This document shows, piece after piece, positions 17,495 to 25,686 of a stretch of 64,000 bases of DNA. Numbering within the stretch: the stretch's first letter is position 1; the number at the start of each line of letters is the position of its first letter. Both the position numbers and the translations under genes were made by a program. The stretch comes from Pseudoalteromonas rubra (GTDB lineage: Bacteria > Pseudomonadota > Gammaproteobacteria > Enterobacterales > Alteromonadaceae). The DNA lies in assembly GCF_000238295.3 (NCBI RefSeq), contig NZ_AHCD03000020.1:248001-312000 (forward strand), given 5' to 3'. The notes under the pieces are model-generated. The model was not told the origin of the DNA. It did no database searches and saw only the letters and a program-made list of their open reading frames with translations.

Positions 17495-19585
17495 ATGGGT
17501 AAAAAGAGCAAAATTCTATCCTGGTTAGGATTTGGAAAGTCAGATAAAAAGCAGCAAGAAGCTGAACGAGAAGCCGCTCGCTTGGCCGAAGAGCAGGCAG
17601 CGCGAGAAGAAGCCGCTCGCTTGGCCGAAGAGCAGGCAGCGCGAGAAGAAGCCGAGCGTTTAGCTAAAGAGCAGGCAGAGCGTGAAGAAGCCGAGCGTTT
17701 AGCTAACGAGCAGGCAGCGCGTGAAGAATCTGAGCGTCTTGCCAAAGAGCAGGCAGAGCGCGAAGAATCTGAGCGTCTTGCCAAAGAGCAGGCAGAGCGC
17801 GAAGAAGCCGAGCGTCTTGCTAAAGAGCAGGCAGAGCGCGAAGCAGCCGAGCGTCTTGCTAAAGAACAGGCAGAGCGTGAAGCAGCAGAGCGTCTTGCTA
17901 AAGAACAGGCAGAGCGTGACGAAGCCGAGCGCCTTGCTAAAGAGCAGGCAGAGCGCGAAGAAGCAGCGCGTTTAGCTAAAGAGCAGGCAGAGCGTGACGA
18001 AGCCGAGCGTTCAGCTAAAGAGCAGGCCGAGCGTGACGAAGCCGAGCGTCTTGCTAAAGAGCAGGCGGAACGAGAAGAAGCAGCGCGTTTAGCCAAAGAA
18101 CAGGCAGAGCGAGAAGAAGCCGAGCGTTTAGCCAAAGAACAGGCAGAGCGTGAAGAAGCCGCGCGTTTAGCCAAAGAACAGGCTGAGCGTGAAGAAGCAG
18201 CGCGTTTAGCCAAAGAACAGGCAGAGCGTGAAGAAGCAGCGCGTTTAGCCAAAGAACAGGCTGAGCGCGAAGAAGCCGAGCGTTTAGCCAAAGAACAGGC
18301 CGAGCGTGAAGAAGCTGAGCGTTTAGCCAAAGAGCAGGCAGAGCGTGAAGAAGCAGCGCGTTTAGCCAAAGAACAGGCAGAGCGTGAAGAAGCAGCGCGT
18401 TTAGCCAAAGAACAGGCTGAGCGCGAAGAAGCCGAGCGTTTAGCCAAAGAACAGGCAGAGCGTGAAGAAGCTGCGCGTTTAGCTAAAGAGCAGGCAGAGC
18501 GCGAAGAAGCCGAGCGTTTAGCTAAAAAACAGGCAGAGCGCGAAGAAGCCGAGCGTTTAGCCAAGGAACAGGCAGAGCATGAAGAAGCTGCGCGTTTAGC
18601 CAAAGAGCAGGCAGAGCGTGAAGAAGCTGAGCGTCAGGCGCAGGAACAAGAAAAACCGAAGAAGAAAGGTTTTTTTGCTCGTCTGAAGCAGGGCTTGCTG
18701 AAAACTAAGACCAACATTGGTTCCGGCTTTGCCAATATTTTCCGGGGCAAAAAGATCGACGATGAGCTATTCGAAGATCTGGAAACACAGTTATTGACGG
18801 CTGACATTGGTGTTGAGACAACCATGAAGCTGATAGATAACCTGACTGATGCAGCGGACCGTAAGCAGCTCAAAGATGGCGAAGCGCTATATGATCTGAT
18901 GAAACAGGAAATGGCAGATATTCTGAAGGATGCAGAAAAGCCGCTAGAGATCCCGGCCAATAAAAAACCATTTGTGATTTTGATGGTGGGTGTGAATGGG
19001 GTTGGTAAGACCACCACAATCGGCAAAATGGCGAAGCAGTTCCAGGCTCAGGGTAAGTCAGTGATGCTGGCCGCCGGTGATACTTTCCGGGCAGCAGCGG
19101 TAGAGCAGCTGCAAGTGTGGGGTGAGCGTAACGATATTCCTGTTATTGCGCAGCATACTGGTGCAGACAGTGCATCGGTTGTATTCGATGCCTTCCAGGC
19201 TGCACAGGCACGTGATGTTGACGTATTAATAGCAGATACGGCCGGTCGATTGCAGAATAAAGATAACCTGATGCAGGAGCTTGAAAAAATTGCGCGGGTT
19301 ATGAAGAAATTGGATCCGGATGCACCACACGAAGTGATGCTTACTATAGATGCGGGCACTGGCCAAAATGCGATTAGTCAGGTGAAACTATTTGATCAGG
19401 CCGTGGGTCTGACTGGCATTACCCTGACTAAGCTGGATGGTACCGCCAAGGGTGGGGTGATCTTTGCGGTTGCAGATCAATTCAAGATGCCTATCCGCTA
19501 TATTGGTGTAGGTGAAAGTATTGACGATCTGAGAACCTTTAAGAGCGATGACTTTATCGAAGCACTTTTCAGTCAGGATAATTAA
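17495..19585 (+). CDS. ftsY: Signal recognition particle receptor FtsY with a greatly expanded repeat domain
   Basis: A 696-residue SRP receptor GTPase that docks ribosome-SRP complexes at the inner membrane. The C-terminal NG domain (about residue 400 onward) is normal: G1 NGVGKTTTIGK, GDTFRAAAVEQL, DTAGRLQNKDNL and TKLDGTAKGG. The N-terminal acidic A domain is unusual: after a basic start (MGKKSKILSWLGFGKS) it consists of about 27 tandem copies of a 13-residue unit, consensus EEAxRLAKEQAER, over residues 25-378, rich in E, K, R and A and net negative. E. coli FtsY is about 497 residues. The frame is intact. First gene of ftsY-ftsE-ftsX. Confidence 0.97.
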   Translation: MGKKSKILSWLGFGKSDKKQQEAEREAARLAEEQAAREEAARLAEEQAAREEAERLAKEQAEREEAERLANEQAAREESERLAKEQAEREESERLAKEQAEREEAERLAKEQAEREAAERLAKEQAEREAAERLAKEQAERDEAERLAKEQAEREEAARLAKEQAERDEAERSAKEQAERDEAERLAKEQAEREEAARLAKEQAEREEAERLAKEQAEREEAARLAKEQAEREEAARLAKEQAEREEAARLAKEQAEREEAERLAKEQAEREEAERLAKEQAEREEAARLAKEQAEREEAARLAKEQAEREEAERLAKEQAEREEAARLAKEQAEREEAERLAKKQAEREEAERLAKEQAEHEEAARLAKEQAEREEAERQAQEQEKPKKKGFFARLKQGLLKTKTNIGSGFANIFRGKKIDDELFEDLETQLLTADIGVETTMKLIDNLTDAADRKQLKDGEALYDLMKQEMADILKDAEKPLEIPANKKPFVILMVGVNGVGKTTTIGKMAKQFQAQGKSVMLAAGDTFRAAAVEQLQVWGERNDIPVIAQHTGADSASVVFDAFQAAQARDVDVLIADTAGRLQNKDNLMQELEKIARVMKKLDPDAPHEVMLTIDAGTGQNAISQVKLFDQAVGLTGITLTKLDGTAKGGVIFAVADQFKMPIRYIGVGESIDDLRTFKSDDFIEALFSQDN
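17567..18622 (+). repeat. 39-bp tandem repeat array inside ftsY, about 27 units
   Basis: Each unit encodes one 13-residue helical repeat. Units differ mostly at wobble positions and at a few residues (EEAE/EEAA/DEAE/EAAE/EESE starts, and LAEEQ, LANEQ or LAKKQ variants), so the array is old or partly homogenised and not a fresh expansion. All unit lengths are multiples of three and keep the frame. There are no spacers, so it is not a CRISPR array. Confidence 0.95.
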
Positions 19586-19666
19586 GACTGACAGTCAGGT
19601 GCTGCTCTGATCCTGCATGTCGGGATCAGGTAAAGCGGAAGCAGTATAACAAGAGCAGGGCAGGCA

Positions 19667-20359
19667 ATGATCAAGTTTGAGCAAGTCAGTAAAACCTACC
19701 CCGGTGGACACCGGGCGCTGGAAAAGGTCAGTTTTGAGCTCACTAAAGGTGAGCTGGCGTTTCTGACTGGTCACAGTGGTGCGGGTAAGAGTACCCTGCT
19801 GAAGTTGATCAGCCTGATGGAACGCCCCTCAGCCGGGCGTGTTGCCATCAATGGTGTCGATCTGAATCAAATTAAAAATAGCCAGGTGCCGTATATTCGT
19901 CGCGACATTGGCATTATTTTTCAAAATCACCGCCTGCTGGAGCGCTATAATGTCTTCGACAATGTGGCACTGCCATTGGTCATTGAGGGCACCCATCATA
20001 ATCATATGACCAAACGGGTACATGCGGCACTCGATAAGGTCGGCCTGCTAGACAAAGTAAAGTGTCAGCCGAGCACTTTGTCTGGAGGTGAACAGCAACG
20101 TGTGGGGATCGCCCGTGCAATTGTGAATTCGCCCCCCTTATTATTGGCAGATGAGCCGACCGGTAACCTGGATCCGGAATTATCAATGGAAATTCTCAAG
20201 TTGTTTGAGGACTTTAACCGCCATGGCACGTCGGTACTGATTGCCACACACGACCTTGGCCTGATTGCGCGGATGAAATACCGTAGTCTGACACTGGATC
20301 ATGGCCGTTTAATTCAGGATCCTCTGCTGGGCACGTCGCTGCCAGGAGACGCGCTATGA
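19667..20359 (+). CDS. ftsE: Cell division ATP-binding protein FtsE
   Basis: A 230-residue ABC ATPase that works with FtsX at the division ring to activate periplasmic peptidoglycan amidases through EnvC-type partners. Walker A GHSGAGKSTLLK, signature LSGGEQQRVGIARAI and Walker B LLLADEPTGNLD are intact. It lies 81 bp after ftsY and overlaps ftsX by 4 bp (ATGA), which indicates translational coupling. Confidence 0.97.
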   Translation: MIKFEQVSKTYPGGHRALEKVSFELTKGELAFLTGHSGAGKSTLLKLISLMERPSAGRVAINGVDLNQIKNSQVPYIRRDIGIIFQNHRLLERYNVFDNVALPLVIEGTHHNHMTKRVHAALDKVGLLDKVKCQPSTLSGGEQQRVGIARAIVNSPPLLLADEPTGNLDPELSMEILKLFEDFNRHGTSVLIATHDLGLIARMKYRSLTLDHGRLIQDPLLGTSLPGDAL

Positions 20360-21342
20360 GCTTATTATTCAAAGGTCGCGGCACGCAAAACGACAAACAA
20401 AGCAAATCGGTGATCCTGAAGTGTTACTTCTTCATTATTACGATATTGCGTCAGGGTGTGCATAGTTTAGGTGAAATGTGGCGTACCCCTTTGGCGTCGA
20501 TGATGACCATTTTGGTGCTGGGTCTGAGTCTGACGTTACCAACCACCCTGTATGTGGTGGTTAAGAATGTGCAGAAAGTCAGTAGCGGCTTTCAGGAAGC
20601 GGCTGAGATCTCTTTGTTTGTCAAAGACAGTGTCAGTGAGCAGGCAACACAGACTTTGGTAAAGCGGCTGGCACTTTACCCTGAAATTGACACCGTTAGT
20701 TTCATTGGCAAAGACAACGCGCTGGAAGAGTTCAAATCCATCTCCGGGTTTGGCCAGGCACTGGATTATCTCGAAGAAAACCCGTTGCCCAGCGTCGTTC
20801 TGGTGACACCGACGGTTCGTCACCGCAGTGCACAAGCTGCTAATGCTCTGCTAAATAAACTGGAGCAGGAAAGAGAAATTGAGTTTGGTAAGTTAGATAT
20901 TGAATGGCTTGAGCGCCTCAATGCCTTACTTAGCTTGCTTAAAGAAAGCGTGATCACCATCGGCTTACTGTTGCTCAGTGCTGTAGTCCTTATCATTGGT
21001 AACACCATTCGCTTGTCTATTATGGATAAGAAAGAAGAGATCCAGGTACTCAAGCTTGTTGGTGCGACCAACACATTTATTCATACGCCGTTTTTATGGA
21101 CCGGGATCTGGTATGGGATCATTGGCGGCTTGATCGCCTTTATTTGTGTCATGTTGATGCTGTGGTGGCTTGAGTCAGCCGTTGCCCTGGTGGTGGGTGT
21201 GTATCAAAGTAACTTTGTACTACAGGGGTTATCTGGATCAGAGTTGCTGTGCCTGTTATTGCTGGCTGTGGCGTTGGGCTTTATCGGGTCTTTTTTATCG
21301 GTAAGAAAGTACATCAAAGACATCGAGCCAGACAAGGTGTAA
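20356..21342 (+). CDS. ftsX: Cell division protein FtsX
   Basis: A 328-residue inner-membrane partner of FtsE with a cytoplasmic N-terminus, one membrane segment (about 55-75), a periplasmic domain and three further membrane segments in the C-terminal half. The pattern MWRTPLASMMTILVLGLSL near the first segment is typical of the family. It starts inside the ftsE stop region. No strong terminator follows; instead an inverted pair of CIRCE half-sites lies 28 bp downstream. Confidence 0.96.
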   Translation: MSLLFKGRGTQNDKQSKSVILKCYFFIITILRQGVHSLGEMWRTPLASMMTILVLGLSLTLPTTLYVVVKNVQKVSSGFQEAAEISLFVKDSVSEQATQTLVKRLALYPEIDTVSFIGKDNALEEFKSISGFGQALDYLEENPLPSVVLVTPTVRHRSAQAANALLNKLEQEREIEFGKLDIEWLERLNALLSLLKESVITIGLLLLSAVVLIIGNTIRLSIMDKKEEIQVLKLVGATNTFIHTPFLWTGIWYGIIGGLIAFICVMLMLWWLESAVALVVGVYQSNFVLQGLSGSELLCLLLLAVALGFIGSFLSVRKYIKDIEPDKV

Positions 21343-21369
21343 AACTGCGCTCAGTTGTAATGGCCAAGA

Positions 21370-21442
21370 GAGTGCTAACTGATAAATACTTTAGCACTCT
21401 GTTAGGATAGATTAGCACTCTAACTCTTCCAAATTAGCACTG
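21370..21442 (+). promoter_or_regulatory. Four phased CIRCE half-sites upstream of rpoH
   Basis: GAGTGCTAA at 21370-21378, TTAGCACTC at 21391-21399, TTAGCACTC at 21412-21420 and the near copy TTAGCACTG at 21434-21442. The start-to-start distances are 21, 21 and 22 bp, about two helical turns. The first two form an outward inverted pair that could also fold as a 10-bp hairpin in RNA. They match the arms of the full CIRCE element at 21596-21622. Confidence 0.75.
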
Positions 21443-21561
21443 TCAGATATTGCAGCTGGCATTATCTGAACATCCGCTTACCATAAGTGCTTTTCTGAAG
21501 CCTAAAATACCCGTTTAAAATCAATGGCTTAATTATTAATTAAAGTGTAATAATAAAAAGC

Positions 21562-21591
21562 TTGATCTTTAAGGTTGAAAAGTAGTAGATT
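21562..21591 (+). promoter_or_regulatory. Candidate rpoH promoter
   Basis: TTGATC at 21562-21567 and TAGATT at 21586-21591 with an 18-base spacer give a moderate sigma-70 match. The predicted start of transcription, near 21598, falls inside the CIRCE element, as expected for repression. Judged by eye only. Confidence 0.45.
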
Positions 21592-21595
21592 GCAT

Positions 21596-21622
21596 TTAGC
21601 ACTCTAAGGTAAAGAGTGCTAA
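21596..21622 (+). promoter_or_regulatory. CIRCE element (HrcA operator) in front of rpoH
   Basis: TTAGCACTC, a 9-base spacer, then GAGTGCTAA: an exact match to the CIRCE consensus bound by the heat-shock repressor HrcA. It ends 34 bp before the rpoH start codon and would also form a hairpin in the leader. HrcA itself is not in this window. Confidence 0.88.
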
Positions 21623-21655
21623 AATTGGCAAAACGAATTATCACTGAGGTGAAAA

Positions 21656-22519
21656 ATGAGTAAAGACATTTATGCGATGGCACTGACCGCTGGGCAACAA
21701 AGCGCGAGTATAGAAGGCTACCTACAATCGGTCAGTTCTATCCCGATGCTGGACGCTGAGCAGGAAAAAGCGTTGGCAACCCGCCTGCATGAGGATGGGG
21801 ATTTGCACGCAGCTAAGCAGCTCATTATCTCTCATTTGAGATTTGTCGCCCATATTGCTAAAAGCTACTCTGGTTATGGCTTGCCACAGGCAGACTTAAT
21901 CCAGGAAGGCAATATTGGTCTGATGAAAGCGGTGAAGCGCTTTGATCCGACAGTTGGTGTGCGTCTGGTGTCGTTTGCTGTACACTGGATCAAAGCCGAA
22001 ATTCATGAATACGTATTAAAGAACTGGCGTATTGTTAAGGTTGCCACCACTAAAGCGCAACGCAAACTATTCTTCAACCTGCGTAAAAATAAGAAGCGCC
22101 TGGGTTGGTTTAATCAGGAAGAGATCACCACAGTTGCAAATGAACTGGGTGTCAGTGAAAAAGAAGTACGTGAAATGGAATCGCGCATGAGCGGCCAGGA
22201 CATGGGTTTCGACTTAACTGCAGATGATGATGATAACAGTCCGAGCAGCAGTTTTTCACCGGTCCAGTACCTGACAGATGCAAGCAGTGATGTTGCAGAG
22301 GTCATTGAAGAAGAACAGTGGCAGGAGCAATCTCAAAACCGTCTTATCGCAGCAATGAAGACGCTGGATGAACGTTCTCAGGACATTGTGGCCGCACGTT
22401 GGCTGTCTGAAGATAAAGCGACGTTACAAGATTTGGCAGATAAATATCAGGTTTCAGCGGAACGCGTTCGTCAGCTGGAAAAATCTGCAATGAAAAAGTT
22501 ACAGGCTGCAATGAGCTAA
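21656..22519 (+). CDS. rpoH: Heat-shock sigma factor RpoH (sigma-32)
   Basis: A 287-residue alternative sigma factor for chaperone and protease genes. It has region 2 with LIQEGNIGLMKAVKRFDP, the RpoH box QRKLFFNLRK that marks this family, and region 4 with VSAERVRQLEKSAMKKL. The start has GAGGTG 7 bases upstream. It follows ftsYEX as in enterics, but the 313-bp leader carries CIRCE-type operators, which is not the E. coli arrangement. The 5' coding RNA may also act as a thermosensor, as in E. coli; I did not fold it. Confidence 0.97.
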   Translation: MSKDIYAMALTAGQQSASIEGYLQSVSSIPMLDAEQEKALATRLHEDGDLHAAKQLIISHLRFVAHIAKSYSGYGLPQADLIQEGNIGLMKAVKRFDPTVGVRLVSFAVHWIKAEIHEYVLKNWRIVKVATTKAQRKLFFNLRKNKKRLGWFNQEEITTVANELGVSEKEVREMESRMSGQDMGFDLTADDDDNSPSSSFSPVQYLTDASSDVAEVIEEEQWQEQSQNRLIAAMKTLDERSQDIVAARWLSEDKATLQDLADKYQVSAERVRQLEKSAMKKLQAAMS

Positions 22520-22549
22520 TTGCTTAAGCTCCCTGAATAAAATTGAAAG

Positions 22550-22575
22550 TGCCGCTCAAGTTAGCGGCATTTTTT
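22550..22575 (+). terminator. Terminator of rpoH
   Basis: Stem TGCCGCT / AGCGGCA with a 6-base loop, followed by TTTTTT, about 30 bp after the rpoH stop codon. Confidence 0.88.
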
Positions 22576-22654
22576 ATGGCTGAAACAAAATTGAGCTTAC
22601 AAGTGTAAGCCTATTTGATTATAATGCGCCGACTTGATAATAGGAGTCTCTATT

Positions 22655-23392
22655 TTGTTAGCTGTAGTTCGAATCCTGGCAATGGCGCTGTTTATCATCC
22701 TCAGTTGTCTGGCTGGCCTGACATTGAGCCTGATCCGCCCTTTCCATGCTAATAACGTGCATGTGGTTGCGTCCTGGTTTGGCAAGATGTCGCGTGTGAT
22801 CGGGGTTAAGCTCGAGATCTCAATTGATCCTGGTGCGAAAGATCTGGGTCCCGCAATGTATATTGCTAATCACCAGAATAACTATGATTTATTTACCTTA
22901 CCTGCTGTGGTGCCGCACAACACAGTGAGTATGGGCAAGAAAAGCCTGAAGTGGGTGCCTTTTTTTGGTCAGTTGTACTGGTTATCTGGCAACATTCTGA
23001 TCGACAGGGCGAATCGCACAAAAGCGGTGAACACGCTGGACAAATCCATTGCAAAAATTAAGCAACGAGGGATGTCATTGTGGATGTTTCCGGAAGGAAC
23101 GCGCAGCTACGGCAGAGGCTTACTGCCGTTTAAAACTGGTGCGTTTCATACTGCCCTGAGTGCTGATGTGCCTGTTGTGCCGGTTTGTATGAACAGTACG
23201 GCTGGTCAGATTAAGCTTAACCGTTGGGATAACGGCACAGTGTACATTGATGTTCTGGCACCAATCAGCCTGGACAAAGACATACCCGCACGTGAGCATG
23301 CCAAACAGATCCATGCTAAAATGGCAGCACATATTGCACAGTTAGACGAAAAAGTGAGAGCAGCAAGTGGAAAATTGGCAAGAGATCAGTGA
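22655..23392 (+). CDS. plsC: 1-acyl-sn-glycerol-3-phosphate acyltransferase
   Basis: A 245-residue inner-membrane enzyme that acylates lysophosphatidic acid to phosphatidic acid in phospholipid synthesis. It has a hydrophobic N-terminal segment, acyltransferase block I NHQNNYD and block III FPEGTRS. The start is a TTG at 22655: AGGAG lies 8 bases upstream and the resulting MLAVVRIL fits the family; another TTG at 22634 precedes the ribosome binding site and is unlikely. The 3' end overlaps rraB by 26 bp. Confidence 0.93.
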   Translation: MLAVVRILAMALFIILSCLAGLTLSLIRPFHANNVHVVASWFGKMSRVIGVKLEISIDPGAKDLGPAMYIANHQNNYDLFTLPAVVPHNTVSMGKKSLKWVPFFGQLYWLSGNILIDRANRTKAVNTLDKSIAKIKQRGMSLWMFPEGTRSYGRGLLPFKTGAFHTALSADVPVVPVCMNSTAGQIKLNRWDNGTVYIDVLAPISLDKDIPAREHAKQIHAKMAAHIAQLDEKVRAASGKLARDQ

Positions 23393-23702
23393 AGACATCG
23401 TTGATTCGTTGTTAGAAGATGGGTCAAACCCGGATACCTTGTATGAGGTAGAACATCATTTTGTCAGCGAAGAATTTGAAAAGCTGGAACAGGCAGCGCT
23501 GGCTGCATTTAAACTTGGGTATGATGTTGAAGATCCGGCAGAGCTTGAGCTGGAAGATGGCAGTAAAATCTGGGGTTTTGATGTTGTCGTTGAAGCTGAG
23601 CTGGATGCAGCAGTGATTATGGAAGATGTCACTAAGCTGGTTGAAATTGCCACACACTGTGGTGTTGAGTACGATGGTTGGGGTACCTATTTTCAGGAGT
23701 AA
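23367..23702 (+). CDS. rraB: Ribonuclease E inhibitor RraB
   Basis: A 111-residue acidic protein that binds RNase E and alters the set of RNAs it degrades. It is recognised by DGSNPDTLYEVEHHF, AAFKLGYDVEDP and the C-terminal EYDGWGTYF, all conserved with E. coli RraB, although the acidic C-terminal tail of the E. coli protein is absent. It starts with GTG inside the plsC gene, which implies coupled translation. A hairpin near 23717-23752 followed by TTTTG may end the transcript. Confidence 0.93.
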   Translation: MENWQEISEDIVDSLLEDGSNPDTLYEVEHHFVSEEFEKLEQAALAAFKLGYDVEDPAELELEDGSKIWGFDVVVEAELDAAVIMEDVTKLVEIATHCGVEYDGWGTYFQE

Positions 23703-23868
23703 TCCCGCGTTGTAACTTCAGGTCAGGTGCCAAAGCAGCCCTGATCTGACACTTTTGTTCATAATACCTCATCCTTTTCTATTAAACTCGCTACAATGAC
23801 TAGACAATTAAGTCTAGCCTATGCATATTAATGCAATTTACACTGCCGTCAGGCCTCATGCGAGCGAT

Positions 23869-25122
23869 ATGCGAGTCACCCTCCCTATTGAAGAGTTAAA
23901 ACCCGGCATGTTTGTGGACAGCGTTCATAAACAAAAGTCAGGTGCTGAAGTTAAGATTAAATCTCGGGGTATGGTTCGGGATGACGCTATCATTGCTCGT
24001 CTGGTTGCCAATGGGGTGGTTGAGCTGAATATCGACTTTGCTCAAAGCGACATTCCGATTCCCGAAAAATACCAGCAACCCCAGGAAAAACCGGATGCGG
24101 CTGAGGCTGAGTCAAAAAAGCAGACGGCACAGCAAAAATCAGATAGAACCACCAAATCTGCTCCCACTAAAGAAAAAGTCATCAGCCTGGAAGAAGAATT
24201 TGCGAATGCAGCCAGGCAATTTGAACAGCACAATAAACAATTACAAATGCTGTATGGCAATCTGACAGCGGGCATGCAAGTCGATATGACGTTGATTAAC
24301 GACATCAGTCAGGAAATAGTGGGCTCGGTACTGAGAAACACCAATGCGATGGCGATTTTAACGCGGATTAAGGACAAAGAAGGCTTTAATTGGCGTCATA
24401 TGATCAACTGTGCGATTTTAGTGACTGTGTTTGCAAAGTATCTTGGCCTGGGTAAAAAGGTGATTGAACAAATGGCCATTGGTGCCATGCTACATGATGT
24501 TGGGCATACCAAAATACCTCAGGGCATCATCGACAAAAGTGGCCCCCTTAATAAATTAGAAATGAAAACCATGCAACGCCATGTTGCGCAGTCATTGGGA
24601 CTGACGCGCGGTGCGCCAGGGATCACGCCTTTGATGCTGGATATGATAGTCAGCCATCATGAGCGCCTCGATGGCAGCGGTTACCCGCGTCGCTTACAGG
24701 GCATGCAGATCAGTAAAGCTGCGCGTATCATGGCGATTGTGGATGTGTACGAGGGAATGACTGCGGAGCGTCCTCATCGTGATGGCGATGAGCCTTTGGT
24801 TGCGCTACGATATTTGCTGGCTAATAAGGCTCAGTTTGACCCTGTACTGGTACAGCACTTTATCAAATGCATTGGTGTGCACCCTGTGGGCACCATAGTG
24901 AAACTCAGTAATGAGCGTCTGGCATTAGTTTTAGAGGGGAATCGGGGGGCGCCAACAGCACCCAAAGTGCGGGTGTTCTACAACACCAAGCATATGCACC
25001 ATATCACGGCCAAAGACATTGATTTAAATGAGCAGGACAAAATCAAAATCGCTTCTACCGTCCGGCCACTGGACTATCAGATCAATTTATCCCGTCTGTT
25101 AAAAGATCATCTGCTTGCTTAA
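23869..25122 (+). CDS. HD-GYP domain c-di-GMP phosphodiesterase with DUF3391
   Basis: About 417 residues. The N-terminal DUF3391 domain (IEELKPGMFV near the start) is joined by a K/Q/E-rich linker to an HD-GYP phosphodiesterase domain that hydrolyses cyclic di-GMP. HD lies at about 209-210 (MLHDVGHTKIP) and the GYP motif at about 271 (HHERLDGSGYP), both intact, so activity is expected. I prefer ATG 23869, which places the family start MRVTLPIEEL; an upstream ATG at 23821 adds 16 residues, and neither has a strong ribosome binding site. The 3' end overlaps a convergent gene by 41 bp. Confidence 0.9.
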   Translation: MRVTLPIEELKPGMFVDSVHKQKSGAEVKIKSRGMVRDDAIIARLVANGVVELNIDFAQSDIPIPEKYQQPQEKPDAAEAESKKQTAQQKSDRTTKSAPTKEKVISLEEEFANAARQFEQHNKQLQMLYGNLTAGMQVDMTLINDISQEIVGSVLRNTNAMAILTRIKDKEGFNWRHMINCAILVTVFAKYLGLGKKVIEQMAIGAMLHDVGHTKIPQGIIDKSGPLNKLEMKTMQRHVAQSLGLTRGAPGITPLMLDMIVSHHERLDGSGYPRRLQGMQISKAARIMAIVDVYEGMTAERPHRDGDEPLVALRYLLANKAQFDPVLVQHFIKCIGVHPVGTIVKLSNERLALVLEGNRGAPTAPKVRVFYNTKHMHHITAKDIDLNEQDKIKIASTVRPLDYQINLSRLLKDHLLA

Positions 25123-25393
25123 GTTTGCGTTTCTGCCATTGCGCAGATAGCAAAGCGCCGGCCAGGCAGCTGGCCATCATCAGGATCCACACTAACGTGC
25201 CTTTTTCGGTATGTAATGCCAGGCAGCTGCATACCAAAGCCAGCAGGGCGCTCAGTATCGCAGCCAGCCAGTAATGGTTGAGTGGGTTGTCGCATTGCCC
25301 GGCCCGCTTGCAAGCGCAGTAGTTAGCTTTGCACAGGCTGAATACGCTAAGTCCACAGAATGTCAGTGCACCGATCATCAATACTGCCAGCAT
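25082..25393 (-). CDS. Small inner-membrane protein, DUF3325-like, probably iron-regulated
   Basis: A 103-residue protein with three predicted membrane segments (about 1-20, 42-60, 66-85) and a cysteine-rich loop (CKANYCACKRAGQC) between the first two. Size and layout resemble DUF3325 proteins found beside siderophore receptors and other iron-uptake genes. A Fur-box-like sequence lies 86-104 bp upstream, which supports iron control. Its 3' end overlaps the HD-GYP gene by 41 bp on the opposite strand. No transporter gene is adjacent, so the partner is unknown. Confidence 0.65.
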   Translation of the reverse strand: MLAVLMIGALTFCGLSVFSLCKANYCACKRAGQCDNPLNHYWLAAILSALLALVCSCLALHTEKGTLVWILMMASCLAGALLSAQWQKRKLKQADDLLTDGIN

Positions 25394-25478
25394 AGACCTA
25401 ATCTCCCTACAAGTGCCTCAATATCGCAAGGCGGTGAATGTGGCTAAGAGTATATGCGAATCAGTATCTCGACTCAAT

Positions 25479-25497
25479 AGTAATGAGAATTAATATC
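25479..25497 (-). promoter_or_regulatory. Fur-box-like site
   Basis: Nineteen bases matching the classical GATAATGATAATCATTATC at 14 positions by eye (core AATGAGAAT, right end ATATC). It lies between the divergent DUF3325-like gene (start 25393) and fadL (start 25687), nearer the former. Confidence 0.6.
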
Positions 25498-25686
25498 ATT
25501 TGGGTGTGTAAAGTTGAGGTTAGAGTAATTGCTCTTCATCTGATCTGATCTGTAAATAACTTGCTTAATCTGCTTTAAAGTTGTTCGATTGAGTTGCTAA
25601 AAGTACTTAAGTTGCGGATTTTTGCTTTTCTTTTCTGTACTGTGTGAGCAATTTTTTATTCTTGTGAATAACATTTGAGGTTGAGA

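Noticed and set aside
17485..18603. 372-residue minus-strand open frame rich in A, S, C and R, opposite ftsY
   Set aside because: It is the mirror of the 39-bp repeats in the true ftsY gene; the repeat composition removes stop codons. No ribosome binding site or protein family.
17567..18622. Regular repeat array that might suggest CRISPR
   Set aside because: Units are contiguous without spacers and encode part of FtsY in frame.
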